From Desulfurococcaceae archaeon (GTDB taxonomy: Archaea; Thermoproteota; Thermoprotei_A; Sulfolobales; Desulfurococcaceae), in NCBI GenBank assembly GCA_028275705.1, contig JAPWUD010000010.1:1-46652 (forward strand): a stretch of DNA of 46,652 bases, given 5' to 3'. The first letter of the stretch is position 1. Every line of letters begins with the position of its first letter. Positions 9,504 to 17,382 of this stretch are shown one piece after another. The translations under genes and the position numbers were made by a program. The notes beneath the pieces are model-generated. The model was not told the origin of the DNA and ran no database searches. It saw only the letters and a program-made list of their open reading frames with translations.

Positions 9504-10355
9504 CTATTCAGTATTCTCAACGAGGTTAATTACTTTATCTGCAATCTCAATCATGATTTTTGAAACCTCCCCCTCAGGCTTGTATAGTAGGTAGGGTATG
9601 CCGGAGTCTACTGCCTCGTTAACGGATGGATCTAGTGGTAGTTTACCGAGGATAGTAGTTCCATACTTCGCTGCCAGTCTTTCTCCACTATTCCTCCCCA
9701 TAATACTAGTAATTCTACCACAGTGTGGGCATTTAAAGTAACTCATGTTTTCAATAATTCCAAGTAGCTTTATGTGGAGTGAGCTAGCAAAATTAGCTGC
9801 TTTAGAAACAATAGTCTCGCTCAGTGCATTTGGGGCTGTCACCAATATTGCACCAGTAATGGATGGAATAACCTGGGCTATAGTAATAGCTGCATCCCCT
9901 GTTCCAGGCGGAAGATCTACAATGAGGTAGTCCCCCTCACCCCAGTCAACTCTAGCTGAAAGCTCTATTATTGCTCTACCAACGAGCGGCCCCCTCCAGA
10001 CAACTGGTAACTCCGGCGTATCGAGCATTAAGTTTATTGCAACTATCTTCAATCCAAGAGGACCATTCACAGGTATTATCTCACCTTTTTCACTCGCATA
10101 GTGTCTCTCCCCCTGAACTCCAAGAAGCATTGGAATAGATGAACCATGAACATCAGCGTCGAATACAGCAACTCTCCTACCCCTACTCGCTAGTCCAAGC
10201 GCTAACATTGAAGATACAAAGGATTTTCCAACACCCCCCTTTCCACTTAGAACAATTATTTTATACTTATAATTATTCATCTTCCTCCTGGCTTCAGTCA
10301 TCAACGCGTCGAAAACCGTTGGAACACTTGTTTTAAAACCACTTTCCCCACTCAA
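9504..10355 (-). CDS. Mrp/NBP35-type P-loop ATPase, iron-sulfur cluster carrier
   Basis: About 283 residues. The deviant Walker A SGKGGVGKS is near residue 37, the switch region DADVHGSSIPMLLG follows, and VDLPPGTGD is the Walker B-like segment. CPHCG in the C-terminal half provides the CxxC that binds a bridging cluster between two subunits. The family (ApbC/Mrp/NBP35) carries and transfers Fe-S clusters in the cytoplasm. GGTG at 10362-10365 is 6 nt before TTG 10355, so I choose this over the longer frame starting at 10367. The nuclease-like gene at 8786-9454 follows on the same strand after a short gap. Confidence 0.88.
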   Translation of the reverse strand: MSGESGFKTSVPTVFDALMTEARRKMNNYKYKIIVLSGKGGVGKSFVSSMLALGLASRGRRVAVFDADVHGSSIPMLLGVQGERHYASEKGEIIPVNGPLGLKIVAINLMLDTPELPVVWRGPLVGRAIIELSARVDWGEGDYLIVDLPPGTGDAAITIAQVIPSITGAILVTAPNALSETIVSKAANFASSLHIKLLGIIENMSYFKCPHCGRITSIMGRNSGERLAAKYGTTILGKLPLDPSVNEAVDSGIPYLLYKPEGEVSKIMIEIADKVINLVENTE

Positions 10356-10657
10356 ATAGTACACCAATAGATACTAATACATCTACTTCAACCTCTATTG
10401 CACTCATTGGTAATAAATATGTGCATCAAGACGATGATCTGCTAAGTGGGCTTAGAGCTTCACAAATAACCCGCGTGATAGAACACTCTGAGATATCCTG
10501 GAGACCTCGAGGAGGGATTAAAACAAATTGGTATAAATTAAAAGTCTTCGGAGACTCCATAGCCACGAGTACTTCGTGTTTAAGTTAACTCCGATAAAAT
10601 TCCAGCTCTTAGATGTATTCACAGTTAAATTAACATGCAATAGCTTAATGCATAAAC
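10356..10657 (+). other. Intergenic region without a recognisable gene
   Basis: About 300 nt between the Mrp gene and the threonine dehydratase stop. I found no open frame with a plausible ribosome-binding site. There are C/D-like words (GATGAT near 10431, GTGATAG near 10478, CTGA near 10489), but the spacing does not fit a C/D box RNA. The upstream part should hold the promoter of the minus-strand Mrp gene. Confidence 0.4.
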
Positions 10658-11620
10658 TTATCTAACTAGCCAAGATACCAACATCTCGGGATCTATATTT
10701 CCACCAGTAACCATAACTACTATTCTCTTTCCATGCATACTCTCCCTAACTTTAAACGCAGCTGCAAGAGCTGCTGCACCAGCAGGTTCAGCTATAACAC
10801 CCTCAAGCTCTACAAGCAACTTTATAGCTCTAATCATTTCATCATCAGAAACTAGTACAACACTGTCAATTCTATCTTTGAGTATACTGAAGGGTAGCTC
10901 ATAAGCTCTAGCTGTGGCTAATCCCTCGGCAATAGTCTTCGCGTAGCCTGCACTAACTAATTTTCCCTCCTTCCACGATAAGTAGAAACTCGGAGCACCC
11001 TCAGCTTGAACACCTATCACCCTTATACTAGGATCTACGCTCTTAGCCACAATTACAGCACCACTAGCTCCGGAACCCCCTCCAATAGGGTTTATAATCA
11101 CATCTACACTTGGTAAATCCTCAATATTCTCCAAGTGCATAGTGGCGACACCTGGGTATAGTAGTGGCTCATTCACTGGGTGAATGTAGAGCATACCTTT
11201 CTCCTCTGCAAGTTTCTCAGCGTACTCTCTAGCCTCTTCGAAGACAGAGCCTTGAAATACCACTTCCGCACCAAGGTCTCTTAGAGCATCAACTTTAACT
11301 CTCGAAACCCCGTGAGGCATAACAACAACAGCTCTCACACCATACACTGATGCAGCATACGCTACTGATTGAGCATGATTCCCGGTAGAGGCTGTAACTA
11401 CTCCTCTCTTAAGTGCTTCATCTACTTTAATGCTCATATAGTGTAATCCACCTCGAACTTTAAAAGACCTCGTTACTTGCACATTCTCAAGCTTTAAGTA
11501 TACATCACAACCCAGAATCCTAGATAGTCTCTTAGAATACCTCAGGGGCGTTCTCACAATATATTTAGATATAATGGACCTCGCTCTATAGACATCTCTT
11601 AAAGTATAGAGAGATTTCAC
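10658..11620 (-). CDS. Threonine dehydratase / serine-threonine ammonia-lyase (PLP fold type II)
   Basis: 320 residues, the length of catabolic-type enzymes without an ACT regulatory domain. The PLP lysine is in SFKVRGG near residue 52, the phosphate-binding glycine loop is GGGSGASG near 178, and the C-terminal TGGNID closes the cofactor site. The reaction is threonine to 2-oxobutyrate and ammonia. A serine/aspartate racemase of the same fold is an alternative. GAGGTG followed by 5 nt precedes GTG 11620, a clear start. The absence of the regulatory domain argues for no isoleucine feedback. It stands alone on the minus strand. Confidence 0.82.
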   Translation of the reverse strand: MKSLYTLRDVYRARSIISKYIVRTPLRYSKRLSRILGCDVYLKLENVQVTRSFKVRGGLHYMSIKVDEALKRGVVTASTGNHAQSVAYAASVYGVRAVVVMPHGVSRVKVDALRDLGAEVVFQGSVFEEAREYAEKLAEEKGMLYIHPVNEPLLYPGVATMHLENIEDLPSVDVIINPIGGGSGASGAVIVAKSVDPSIRVIGVQAEGAPSFYLSWKEGKLVSAGYAKTIAEGLATARAYELPFSILKDRIDSVVLVSDDEMIRAIKLLVELEGVIAEPAGAAALAAAFKVRESMHGKRIVVMVTGGNIDPEMLVSWLVR

Positions 11621-11807
11621 ATAGACACCTCAAATATACACTTAACTATACATTGAAAAGAGGCAAAATAAAAGACTACAATAAGTAAAAACCGCTAGAA
11701 GTAACTATGGTTAAACGTCACTTACTGGAGGAATCTACGCTGAGTCGCTGTGAAAAGGGGATTTTAGGACACCTCCGGGGCTGTGAGAGATATAGGTAGT
11801 GGGAGAG

Positions 11808-11905
11808 ATGTCGCAGGGTGCTTACTATATAAATATAACGAGTTTAATAGTAATAAAACCCAATGGGAAACCCGTAGTCATTGGTGTGCTTATTGATGAA
11901 GTGTA
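11808..11905 (+). CDS. Possible small ORF (32 aa) overlapping the mevalonate kinase start
   Basis: ATG 11808 opens a 32-codon frame whose stop overlaps the beginning of the mevalonate kinase gene, an arrangement typical of translational coupling. The peptide is strand-like and hydrophobic (INITSLIVIKPNG, then VVIGVLIDEV) and uses ATA/TTA codons like its neighbours. An alternative GTG is at 11799. It could be a small protein, the tail of a decayed gene, or chance. No family is recognised. Confidence 0.3.
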
Positions 11906-12819
11906 GTAAGGCACCGGGTAAAGTACTATTGTTCGGCGAACACTTTGTTGTAAAGGGTAAACCCGCACTAGGCGTTGCAGTATCTCTATATGTGAAAACA
12001 TGCGTTGAGTTGGGTAAGGGTCGAGTGTATTCAAAGCAACTGGGTTTAATAGAGCCTAGTTCGCCCCATAGAGCACTATTTGATGCAGTGATTCAAGCAG
12101 TAGTAGAGAGATATGGGGCTACTCCGAGCTTAGATATAGAGGTAGACTCAGAATTACCCATAGCCTCGGGTATGGGTTCATCTGCCGCTATAGCTGTATC
12201 ACTCACTCACGCTGTTTTATCACTAATGAATATTGATTTTAACAGAGAGGATGTTAGATTAATAGCTCATGAAGCGGAGAAAGCTGTTCACTATAGACCG
12301 AGTGGAGTCGACACTACACTATCAACCTATGGAGGCTTCCTATACTACAAGCAGGGGGATTTTAAGAAACTAGATTTAAGACTACCCATGGATACACTAT
12401 TGGTTATCGTGAATACAGGGCAGAAGAGGCAGACTGGTGTAGTTGTACGGGAGGTGTTGGAGAGGTATAGTAGAATAGGGGAGGTGGCTGAGTTAATATA
12501 CAGTGCTGGAGAACTAGTAGTTAGTAGAGCAATTAATGCTCTTGAACTAGGCAACGCTAATCAACTGGGTGAATTAATGCTGGTTAATCATGGACTACTA
12601 TGGTCCATGGGGGCATCATCAATAATTTGCGACACAGTAGTACATGACTTATTGAGTAGCGGGGCCTATGGGGCAAAAATTAGTGGTGCTGGAAGAGGTG
12701 GTGTAGTGATAGGCCTGATCCCACGTAGTATTGTAGAATCTCTTAGAGTAAGGCTTCAGAGAAAAGGCTATGAATTCTACATTGTTGAGCCAGACTACAC
12801 GGGTGTAGTGAGTGCTTAA
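11893..12819 (+). CDS. mvk: Mevalonate kinase (GHMP family)
   Basis: About 308 residues. It phosphorylates mevalonate in the pathway to isoprenoid lipids. The N-terminal KAPGKVLLFGEHFVV is the first GHMP motif, SGMGSSAAIAV (about residues 94-104) is the ATP-binding loop, and KISGAGRGGVV near residue 265 is the C-terminal GHMP motif. The start is TTG 11893 or ATG 11896; GGTG at 11883-11886 is 6 nt from the TTG. A longer frame from 11881 adds four doubtful residues. A small overlapping ORF lies just upstream. Other mevalonate genes are not in the window. Confidence 0.9.
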   Translation: MMKCSKAPGKVLLFGEHFVVKGKPALGVAVSLYVKTCVELGKGRVYSKQLGLIEPSSPHRALFDAVIQAVVERYGATPSLDIEVDSELPIASGMGSSAAIAVSLTHAVLSLMNIDFNREDVRLIAHEAEKAVHYRPSGVDTTLSTYGGFLYYKQGDFKKLDLRLPMDTLLVIVNTGQKRQTGVVVREVLERYSRIGEVAELIYSAGELVVSRAINALELGNANQLGELMLVNHGLLWSMGASSIICDTVVHDLLSSGAYGAKISGAGRGGVVIGLIPRSIVESLRVRLQRKGYEFYIVEPDYTGVVSA

Positions 12820-12844
12820 TAAAAAGCTATTTTATAGATATCGT

Positions 12845-12909
12845 ATAATTGATGATGAAAATAGCGGTCTATGATGTGGTGAAGTAACTCCCATGGACTG
12901 ATGTATTAT
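12845..12909 (+). ncRNA. Candidate C/D box small RNA
   Basis: ATGATGA at 12852-12858 matches the C box, ATGATGT at 12871-12877 a C' box, and CTGA at 12898-12901 the D box. ATAAT (12845-12849) and ATTAT (12905-12909) can pair to close the kink-turn. The total length of about 65 nt fits archaeal methylation guides. No good D' box is seen, so only the segment before the D box would be a guide. It overlaps the start of the next gene. Confidence 0.35.
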
Positions 12910-13333
12910 GGAGTCTAAGAGGTCTAGGAAGAGAAGGGTTTCAATTAAAGCCCCTCTAAGTATACTCGCTAGATTTAATCTCATAGTGGGTGAGATACTC
13001 CCAGCTTTCTACGAGTACAATAACTTGGTTAAGCAGAAGGGCTTATATTTGAAGCCCGTCCACGTGGTGGTTAGGAGAAATCCAGATGGTGGAGTAACAA
13101 AGTACTTTTACTATGGAAGATACTGGTATAGAATTGAGAGAGACTCTTTGGGTAGGTTAAAGTGGGTATATGTAGGTAGAGTAAAGCCAATACCCGAGCT
13201 TCCAGATCCACCCGAAAACCCCTTAGAGGGTGTTGTTGTAAAGCAGTACAATGACGTCGTCGAGGTCATATTCGCTAGTGAGGAGGTCTTCAAGATGATA
13301 TATGAAAAACTCTCAAAGGAACTATCTCATTGA
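12908..13333 (+). CDS. Conserved small basic protein, unknown function
   Basis: 141 residues. A very basic N-terminus (SKRSRKRRVSIKAP) is followed by a compact domain rich in Tyr, Val and Lys with the pattern YFYYGRYWYRIERDS and a proline-rich turn (PIPELPDPPENP). The basic tail suggests binding to RNA or DNA. The stop at 13331-13333 is 58 nt before the glycosyltransferase start, so the two may share a transcript. The start ATG 12908 lacks a clear ribosome-binding site and overlaps the proposed C/D RNA; translation might be leaderless. Family not recognised. Confidence 0.55.
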   Translation: MESKRSRKRRVSIKAPLSILARFNLIVGEILPAFYEYNNLVKQKGLYLKPVHVVVRRNPDGGVTKYFYYGRYWYRIERDSLGRLKWVYVGRVKPIPELPDPPENPLEGVVVKQYNDVVEVIFASEEVFKMIYEKLSKELSH

Positions 13334-13391
13334 ATTAGATTTAATTACTTCCCGATACTATATTATAGTTGTATAGAAATCGGTGTTTTTA

Positions 13392-14504
13392 GTGGAGCAA
13401 GAGGTAATAGTTGATGGATTAGTCACTGTGGCATTGCTCGGGGTTGTTGCATACTCAGTATTGATTTCTCTAGGTGTAACGGGTTATATTACATACAAGC
13501 CGAAGCGTGGGGAGAGAAGGGCAGGGAATTTCGAGATTGTCATTGTCTCTAAAGCCGATCACAGGGTGAAGAATAGTTTATTAGAGTCTCTTCGCTACCA
13601 CACTAGGAGGTTTGGTAGAGTTACACTCGTTATTGATGAAGGAGCTCCTCTAGTAGGCTTATTGAGGGGTATTAGAGGTGTTAGACTTATCATTGTTCCA
13701 TCTAGTTATAGAAGAGACTTGATTGGTAAAGGTAGAGCACTACAATACTTTGTGGATTGCTGTGTCGAGCGAGATAAGTGGTATGTATTTATAGATGACG
13801 ACAACCTAATACTTGACGATTCATTCCTATACGAGATACCAGTTTACGAGGCTGAGGGAAGAGTGGCTGCCAATGGGGTAATTATTCCGCGTCCAGGGCG
13901 CAGCACGGTAGCATATGTAATGGATTGGATTCGCTTCATGGACGACATACTCATATATCGCTTTTTCACTGGTTTAATTGGAAAACCCCTATTAGGCCTC
14001 CACGGAGACCTCTTGATCGTGAAGGGGAGTGTTCTCAAGGAGATTGGTTTCAATAGGAGGACTTTAACAGAGGACTTTGAATTTGCATCGTGCCTCGTTA
14101 GGAGGGGTTATAAAACATGGCAGTCTGCCACGAGGGTCTCTATTAGGAGCCCTAATAGTATTAAAGACCTTGTTCTTCAAAGAGGTAGGTGGTTTAAGGG
14201 TATTTTCTACGGTATTAAGAGAGCCCCTATTGGGATGAAAATACTAATTATTCTCAGAAGCTTCACGTTTAGTGTTGGGTTATTCATACTTTTATTATTT
14301 ATTCCATTTGTATACTACGTTGGCTACTTATGGTTTATTGTTCCAAGTGGACTATACTATGTCTCAACATATAGTTATGGAGTCTACAAGTCGGGGAAGC
14401 CAATACTACTACTTCTACTCCCATTCTTCGGGGTTATTGAAGCTTCATCTAGAATTTATGGATTTATAATGGTTAATGGCTATGTAGTAATAGACAAGAA
14501 CTAG
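13392..14504 (+). CDS. Membrane-bound family 2 glycosyltransferase
   Basis: About 370 residues. One N-terminal helix (VALLGVVAYSVLISLG) is followed by a GT-A catalytic domain. The DDD at YVFIDDDNLIL (near residue 138) is the metal/nucleotide-sugar site, LTEDFEF near 220 carries the catalytic acid, and QRGRWFKG near 262 is the QxxRW motif of processive GT2 enzymes. Two C-terminal helices (ILIILRSFTFSVG and LLFIPFVYYVGYLW) complete the usual membrane topology. GGTG at 13382-13385 lies 6 nt before GTG 13392, preferred over 13383. It ends just before the alcohol dehydrogenase start and could be cotranscribed with it. The substrate is unknown. Confidence 0.82.
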   Translation: MEQEVIVDGLVTVALLGVVAYSVLISLGVTGYITYKPKRGERRAGNFEIVIVSKADHRVKNSLLESLRYHTRRFGRVTLVIDEGAPLVGLLRGIRGVRLIIVPSSYRRDLIGKGRALQYFVDCCVERDKWYVFIDDDNLILDDSFLYEIPVYEAEGRVAANGVIIPRPGRSTVAYVMDWIRFMDDILIYRFFTGLIGKPLLGLHGDLLIVKGSVLKEIGFNRRTLTEDFEFASCLVRRGYKTWQSATRVSIRSPNSIKDLVLQRGRWFKGIFYGIKRAPIGMKILIILRSFTFSVGLFILLLFIPFVYYVGYLWFIVPSGLYYVSTYSYGVYKSGKPILLLLLPFFGVIEASSRIYGFIMVNGYVVIDKN

Positions 14505-14513
14505 GTGGTTGGA

Positions 14514-15941
14514 GTGTGGAGTAAGAAGTTTAAGGTTAGGATTGGAGAAGTAGACTTGTACTTCGGCCCAGGAGTCCTCGTTGAAAACATCTCAAGAGCT
14601 CTAGAGGGGGTTAGTAAAGCAATGATTGTAACGTCTAGGAGTGCTGCAAAAGTATCTGGTGCTCTTAGAGATGTTGTTAGTGCTCTAGGGAAATCTTCAA
14701 TAGAGTATAGAGTGTATGATAAAGTAACACCAAATCCATCTACGAGTATAGTGGATGAGTTACTAGAGGAAGTAGAGGTGTTTAATCCAAGTGCGTTAAT
14801 AGCTATTGGTGGGGGGAGCGTTATAGACACTGCTAAACTAGCCTCAATACTATATGGATCAGGGTTGAAGACCATAGACTACATACTCGGGGCTAAACCA
14901 GGGTTTCCCCGAGGCAATCTTTTGAATATTTCTAAATATTTTTTTGCCTCGGGGTTCCCGGGCTCCGTTCGGGTTTTCATTGCATCACAGCCCGGGCTAT
15001 CAGGGCTCCACATAACCCAAAAGCCCCTCATCCGCATTGAAGACAATAACTCAAGCTCCAAAACTCATCATCCACAAGAAAATACACGTAGGGAGATTAA
15101 TAAATATAAGCCAGCTACTCATAGTTATTCACAACCAATCACAACTATTTTTAGATCGGTCACAGGCTCAAAGGGGTTAAAATTAGTAGCTGTGAATTTA
15201 ACCCACGGCACTGGATCCGAAGTAGATAGATTCGCAGTTGTTACTATATCGGGGACTATTGAGAAGAAAGGCATGGCGGTGAGATACCCAGACATTAGCT
15301 TCGACGACCCAGTTTATACCTTAACTCTCAGTCGTGATCAAACCTTGTATACGTCAATAGATGCATTCTACCACGCATATGAGTCTGCAACATCAAATAG
15401 AAGTAATTTACTTGTATTGAGTCTAGCCGAGGAGTCTGTGAAACATATAACAATGTATCTCCGGAGGGTGCTTGAAAACCCAAAGGATCTAGAGGCTAGA
15501 ACAATGCTACTATACTCATCAATGCTAGCCGGTATATGCATTGATACTACGAGTGGAACACACCTAATCCACGCTCTCGAACATGGGTTTAGTGGATTTA
15601 AACCCGAATTACCACACGGTGCTGGCCTAGCTATTCTTGGTCCACGAATAGTCTACTATACTCACAAAGCTGTACCCGAGCAATCTGCAAGGATTTTGAA
15701 GCACATTGATCCATCTATAAAGCCAATCAGCGGTGATGCCGATAAAGCAATGAAGGCAGTGAAGGAATTCCAGGATAATCATGGCTTCAACAAGAGACTA
15801 AGCGACTACGGTATAGCAGTATCTGACTTAAAGCAAATACTAGACTTTGTTGAGAAAACAATAATGGAGAGGTTTGGATCAAACACACCATTCCCCGTGG
15901 ATAGGGGTTTACTGGAGGAAGTAGTTAGAGAAGCACTTTAG
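14514..15941 (+). CDS. Iron-containing alcohol dehydrogenase carrying a 90-codon in-frame insertion
   Basis: 475 residues as it stands; without the insertion it would be about 385, normal for the family. GGGSVIDTAK near residue 101 binds NAD(P). HGTGSEVDR, the SIDAFYHAYES segment (Asp and His), LEHGFSG and LPHGAG supply the expected metal ligands. Between LGAKP and KGLKLVAVNL sits an element (14900-15169) that is exactly 270 nt and has no stop in this frame. AGGTGG precedes GTG 14514 by 5 nt. The insertion lies after the nucleotide-binding region and before the metal-binding half, so it may be tolerated as a loop, or the enzyme may be dead. The substrate is unknown. Confidence 0.85.
   Translation: MWSKKFKVRIGEVDLYFGPGVLVENISRALEGVSKAMIVTSRSAAKVSGALRDVVSALGKSSIEYRVYDKVTPNPSTSIVDELLEEVEVFNPSALIAIGGGSVIDTAKLASILYGSGLKTIDYILGAKPGFPRGNLLNISKYFFASGFPGSVRVFIASQPGLSGLHITQKPLIRIEDNNSSSKTHHPQENTRREINKYKPATHSYSQPITTIFRSVTGSKGLKLVAVNLTHGTGSEVDRFAVVTISGTIEKKGMAVRYPDISFDDPVYTLTLSRDQTLYTSIDAFYHAYESATSNRSNLLVLSLAEESVKHITMYLRRVLENPKDLEARTMLLYSSMLAGICIDTTSGTHLIHALEHGFSGFKPELPHGAGLAILGPRIVYYTHKAVPEQSARILKHIDPSIKPISGDADKAMKAVKEFQDNHGFNKRLSDYGIAVSDLKQILDFVEKTIMERFGSNTPFPVDRGLLEEVVREAL
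14900..15169 (-). mobile_element. Structured insertion element, copy A (inside the alcohol dehydrogenase gene)
   Basis: Homologous to the copy at 24305-24585 in opposite orientation. From the left it has AGGGTTT, a hairpin with arms CCCCGAGGCA (14907-14916) and TGCCTCGGGG (14945-14954), a GC-rich core with CCCGGGC/GCCCGGG pairing to about 15045, then an AT-rich tail ending GGTCACAGGCT. The core differs from copy B at only three or four positions by eye, while the hairpin loop differs in length (28 against 40 nt). No target duplication is seen. Hairpin end, folded core and lack of duplication fit a non-autonomous IS200/IS605-type unit; this is inference. Orientation is given so that the hairpin is the right end. 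Confidence 0.75.
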
Positions 15942-17134
15942 TCTATATTTCCTCTTTTAACTCTACCCACGAATTTAGCTAGATTACGCAATAGAATCTC
16001 TTTTTCCCTAGATCCTGTCTTTAAGTCATTTAAAACCCCTGCGAAGAACTCTATAGTCTTGTCGATCTCCCTTGGTTTAACCCTATATGGAACACCATCC
16101 TTCCCACCATGTGCGTATGCGTATAGAAATGGATCCATTGGATGAGTAGTTGGGTCTTTGAAGGATGGTGTATATCCATAAATCAAGTCTGCTACTAGAG
16201 CAATAGCTCTCAGCGACTCAGGTCCAAGTCCGGGGATTAATAGTAATTCGTGGAATTCACGGGGAGCAAGCTTCTTAATTCTCTCAGCTACTACTTCAAT
16301 TCTATTGACGTCTCTTACGGGTCTATAGTAAATTGGGCACTTGGCGAATCTATCTCTAACAGTGTCTTTATCTTGTATTAACCCCCCGTGTATGTAGGCC
16401 TCTAGAGATGGTAGTCCTTTAAGTAACCTATTAACAACGTGTACTTGCTCCACTAGGGAACCTATGGGTGTAGACTCCAAGATCTCAACTATAGCTCTCC
16501 TAGTGTAATCAGACTCCTCATCTAGTAGATTTAATGCCGGGTTAACCTTGTGGGATGCCACTCCACTGTGAGGATCAGACTTTACATTGAAAACACCTGG
16601 TTTAACCATGTATATGTGGTATCTTCTAGCTACTCTCTCCTCGACATTCATCCCCTGCTGAACCACGAGAACACCTCCTTTCTCGGATACATATAGTCCA
16701 TGAATATACAGTGTATAACCATCTTGAAGCGCGATTGAGTCCAGTCTCGCGGAGAATCTACTAGTATCAATAATGCTACGGGCATCTAAAACCCCGTTAA
16801 GTAGTAATGCCTCTTGTTTAACACCGAGTGCATCCCTACCCTTCCCACCGAGAACCGCTAATCCAAAATCCCTGAGAGAACTTGGTGGAAAAGTATTTTT
16901 CAAAACATAGTGGACTATAGTCGTGGATCCACTACTATCCCAATCCATCCCTATGACATTATTAAACGCCTGAAACCACAGTGGATCTGAAAGCCTCTTC
17001 AATAATTCACTAGGGCCATATACATCCACGATATACCTAGCAATTAGAGAGCCCAAGTGCTTCATTCTCCTAAGTAGGTATTCAGGGACATGTCCCTCAT
17101 GTAGTGGTAGATCTGCTATCCCCCACTGTGACAC
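15938..17134 (-). CDS. DUF763 family protein
   Basis: About 398 residues. The N-terminal QWGIADLPLHEGHVPEYLL matches the DUF763 start, and the middle LPSLEAYIHGGLIQDKD and LLLIPGLGPESLRAIALVADLIYG segments are characteristic. The latter resembles a helix-hairpin-helix, so DNA or RNA contact is plausible. The family occurs in archaea and some thermophilic bacteria and has no established function that I know. The first in-frame TTG is at 17149, but family members begin near the WGIADLP motif and GGGGA lies 7 nt before GTG 17134, so I use that. The stop overlaps the convergent dehydrogenase stop by 4 nt. Confidence 0.8.
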   Translation of the reverse strand: MSQWGIADLPLHEGHVPEYLLRRMKHLGSLIARYIVDVYGPSELLKRLSDPLWFQAFNNVIGMDWDSSGSTTIVHYVLKNTFPPSSLRDFGLAVLGGKGRDALGVKQEALLLNGVLDARSIIDTSRFSARLDSIALQDGYTLYIHGLYVSEKGGVLVVQQGMNVEERVARRYHIYMVKPGVFNVKSDPHSGVASHKVNPALNLLDEESDYTRRAIVEILESTPIGSLVEQVHVVNRLLKGLPSLEAYIHGGLIQDKDTVRDRFAKCPIYYRPVRDVNRIEVVAERIKKLAPREFHELLLIPGLGPESLRAIALVADLIYGYTPSFKDPTTHPMDPFLYAYAHGGKDGVPYRVKPREIDKTIEFFAGVLNDLKTGSREKEILLRNLAKFVGRVKRGNID

Positions 17135-17204
17135 TAGCAGAGTCCCCAATGTATTATTAGAAATAAGACCTTATTTACCTTTGGGTAGATTGCATTGGTT
17201 TTTC

Positions 17205-17285
17205 ATATAGATGTGCGAAGAACCGGGGGACCCACCCCGGATCACTCCGCCGCGGGACACGCGGCTGTCCCCGAGGCCTCTACTA
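17205..17285 (-). ncRNA. Possible structured RNA or leader with tandem GC hairpins
   Basis: In an AT-rich setting, 17223-17280 is strongly GC-rich. CCGGGG/CCCCGG (17223-17240) and GCCGCG/CGCGGC (17249-17265) are perfect 6-bp hairpins, and GGGACA/TGTCCC (17254-17271) is an alternative to the second. A TATA-like AATATATAAA on the minus strand (17306-17315) would start transcription near 17283. It may be an independent RNA or the leader of the DUF763 gene. An ACA follows the last hairpin on this strand, which loosely recalls H/ACA RNAs. Confidence 0.4.
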
Positions 17286-17382
17286 TAGATAAGAATAATA
17301 ATTGGTTTATATATTCGTGCACTCCATGATAATTCGTGGTTTTAATGTGTAAAGTGCTTAGTTAGTTCATGGTGTTTTAAAT

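Noticed and set aside
10424-10500. C/D box RNA in the intergenic region after Mrp
   Set aside because: C-like and D-like words are present, but spacing and box sequences do not fit.
11707-11799. 30-codon ORF from ATG 11707
   Set aside because: Uses CGT/CGC codons rare in the neighbourhood, has no ribosome-binding site and no recognisable pattern.
14900-15169. Archaeal intron or intein in the dehydrogenase gene
   Set aside because: No bulge-helix-bulge can be formed from the ends, and there are no intein splice residues or endonuclease motifs. The homologous copy B lies outside a coding region, which fits a mobile DNA element better.
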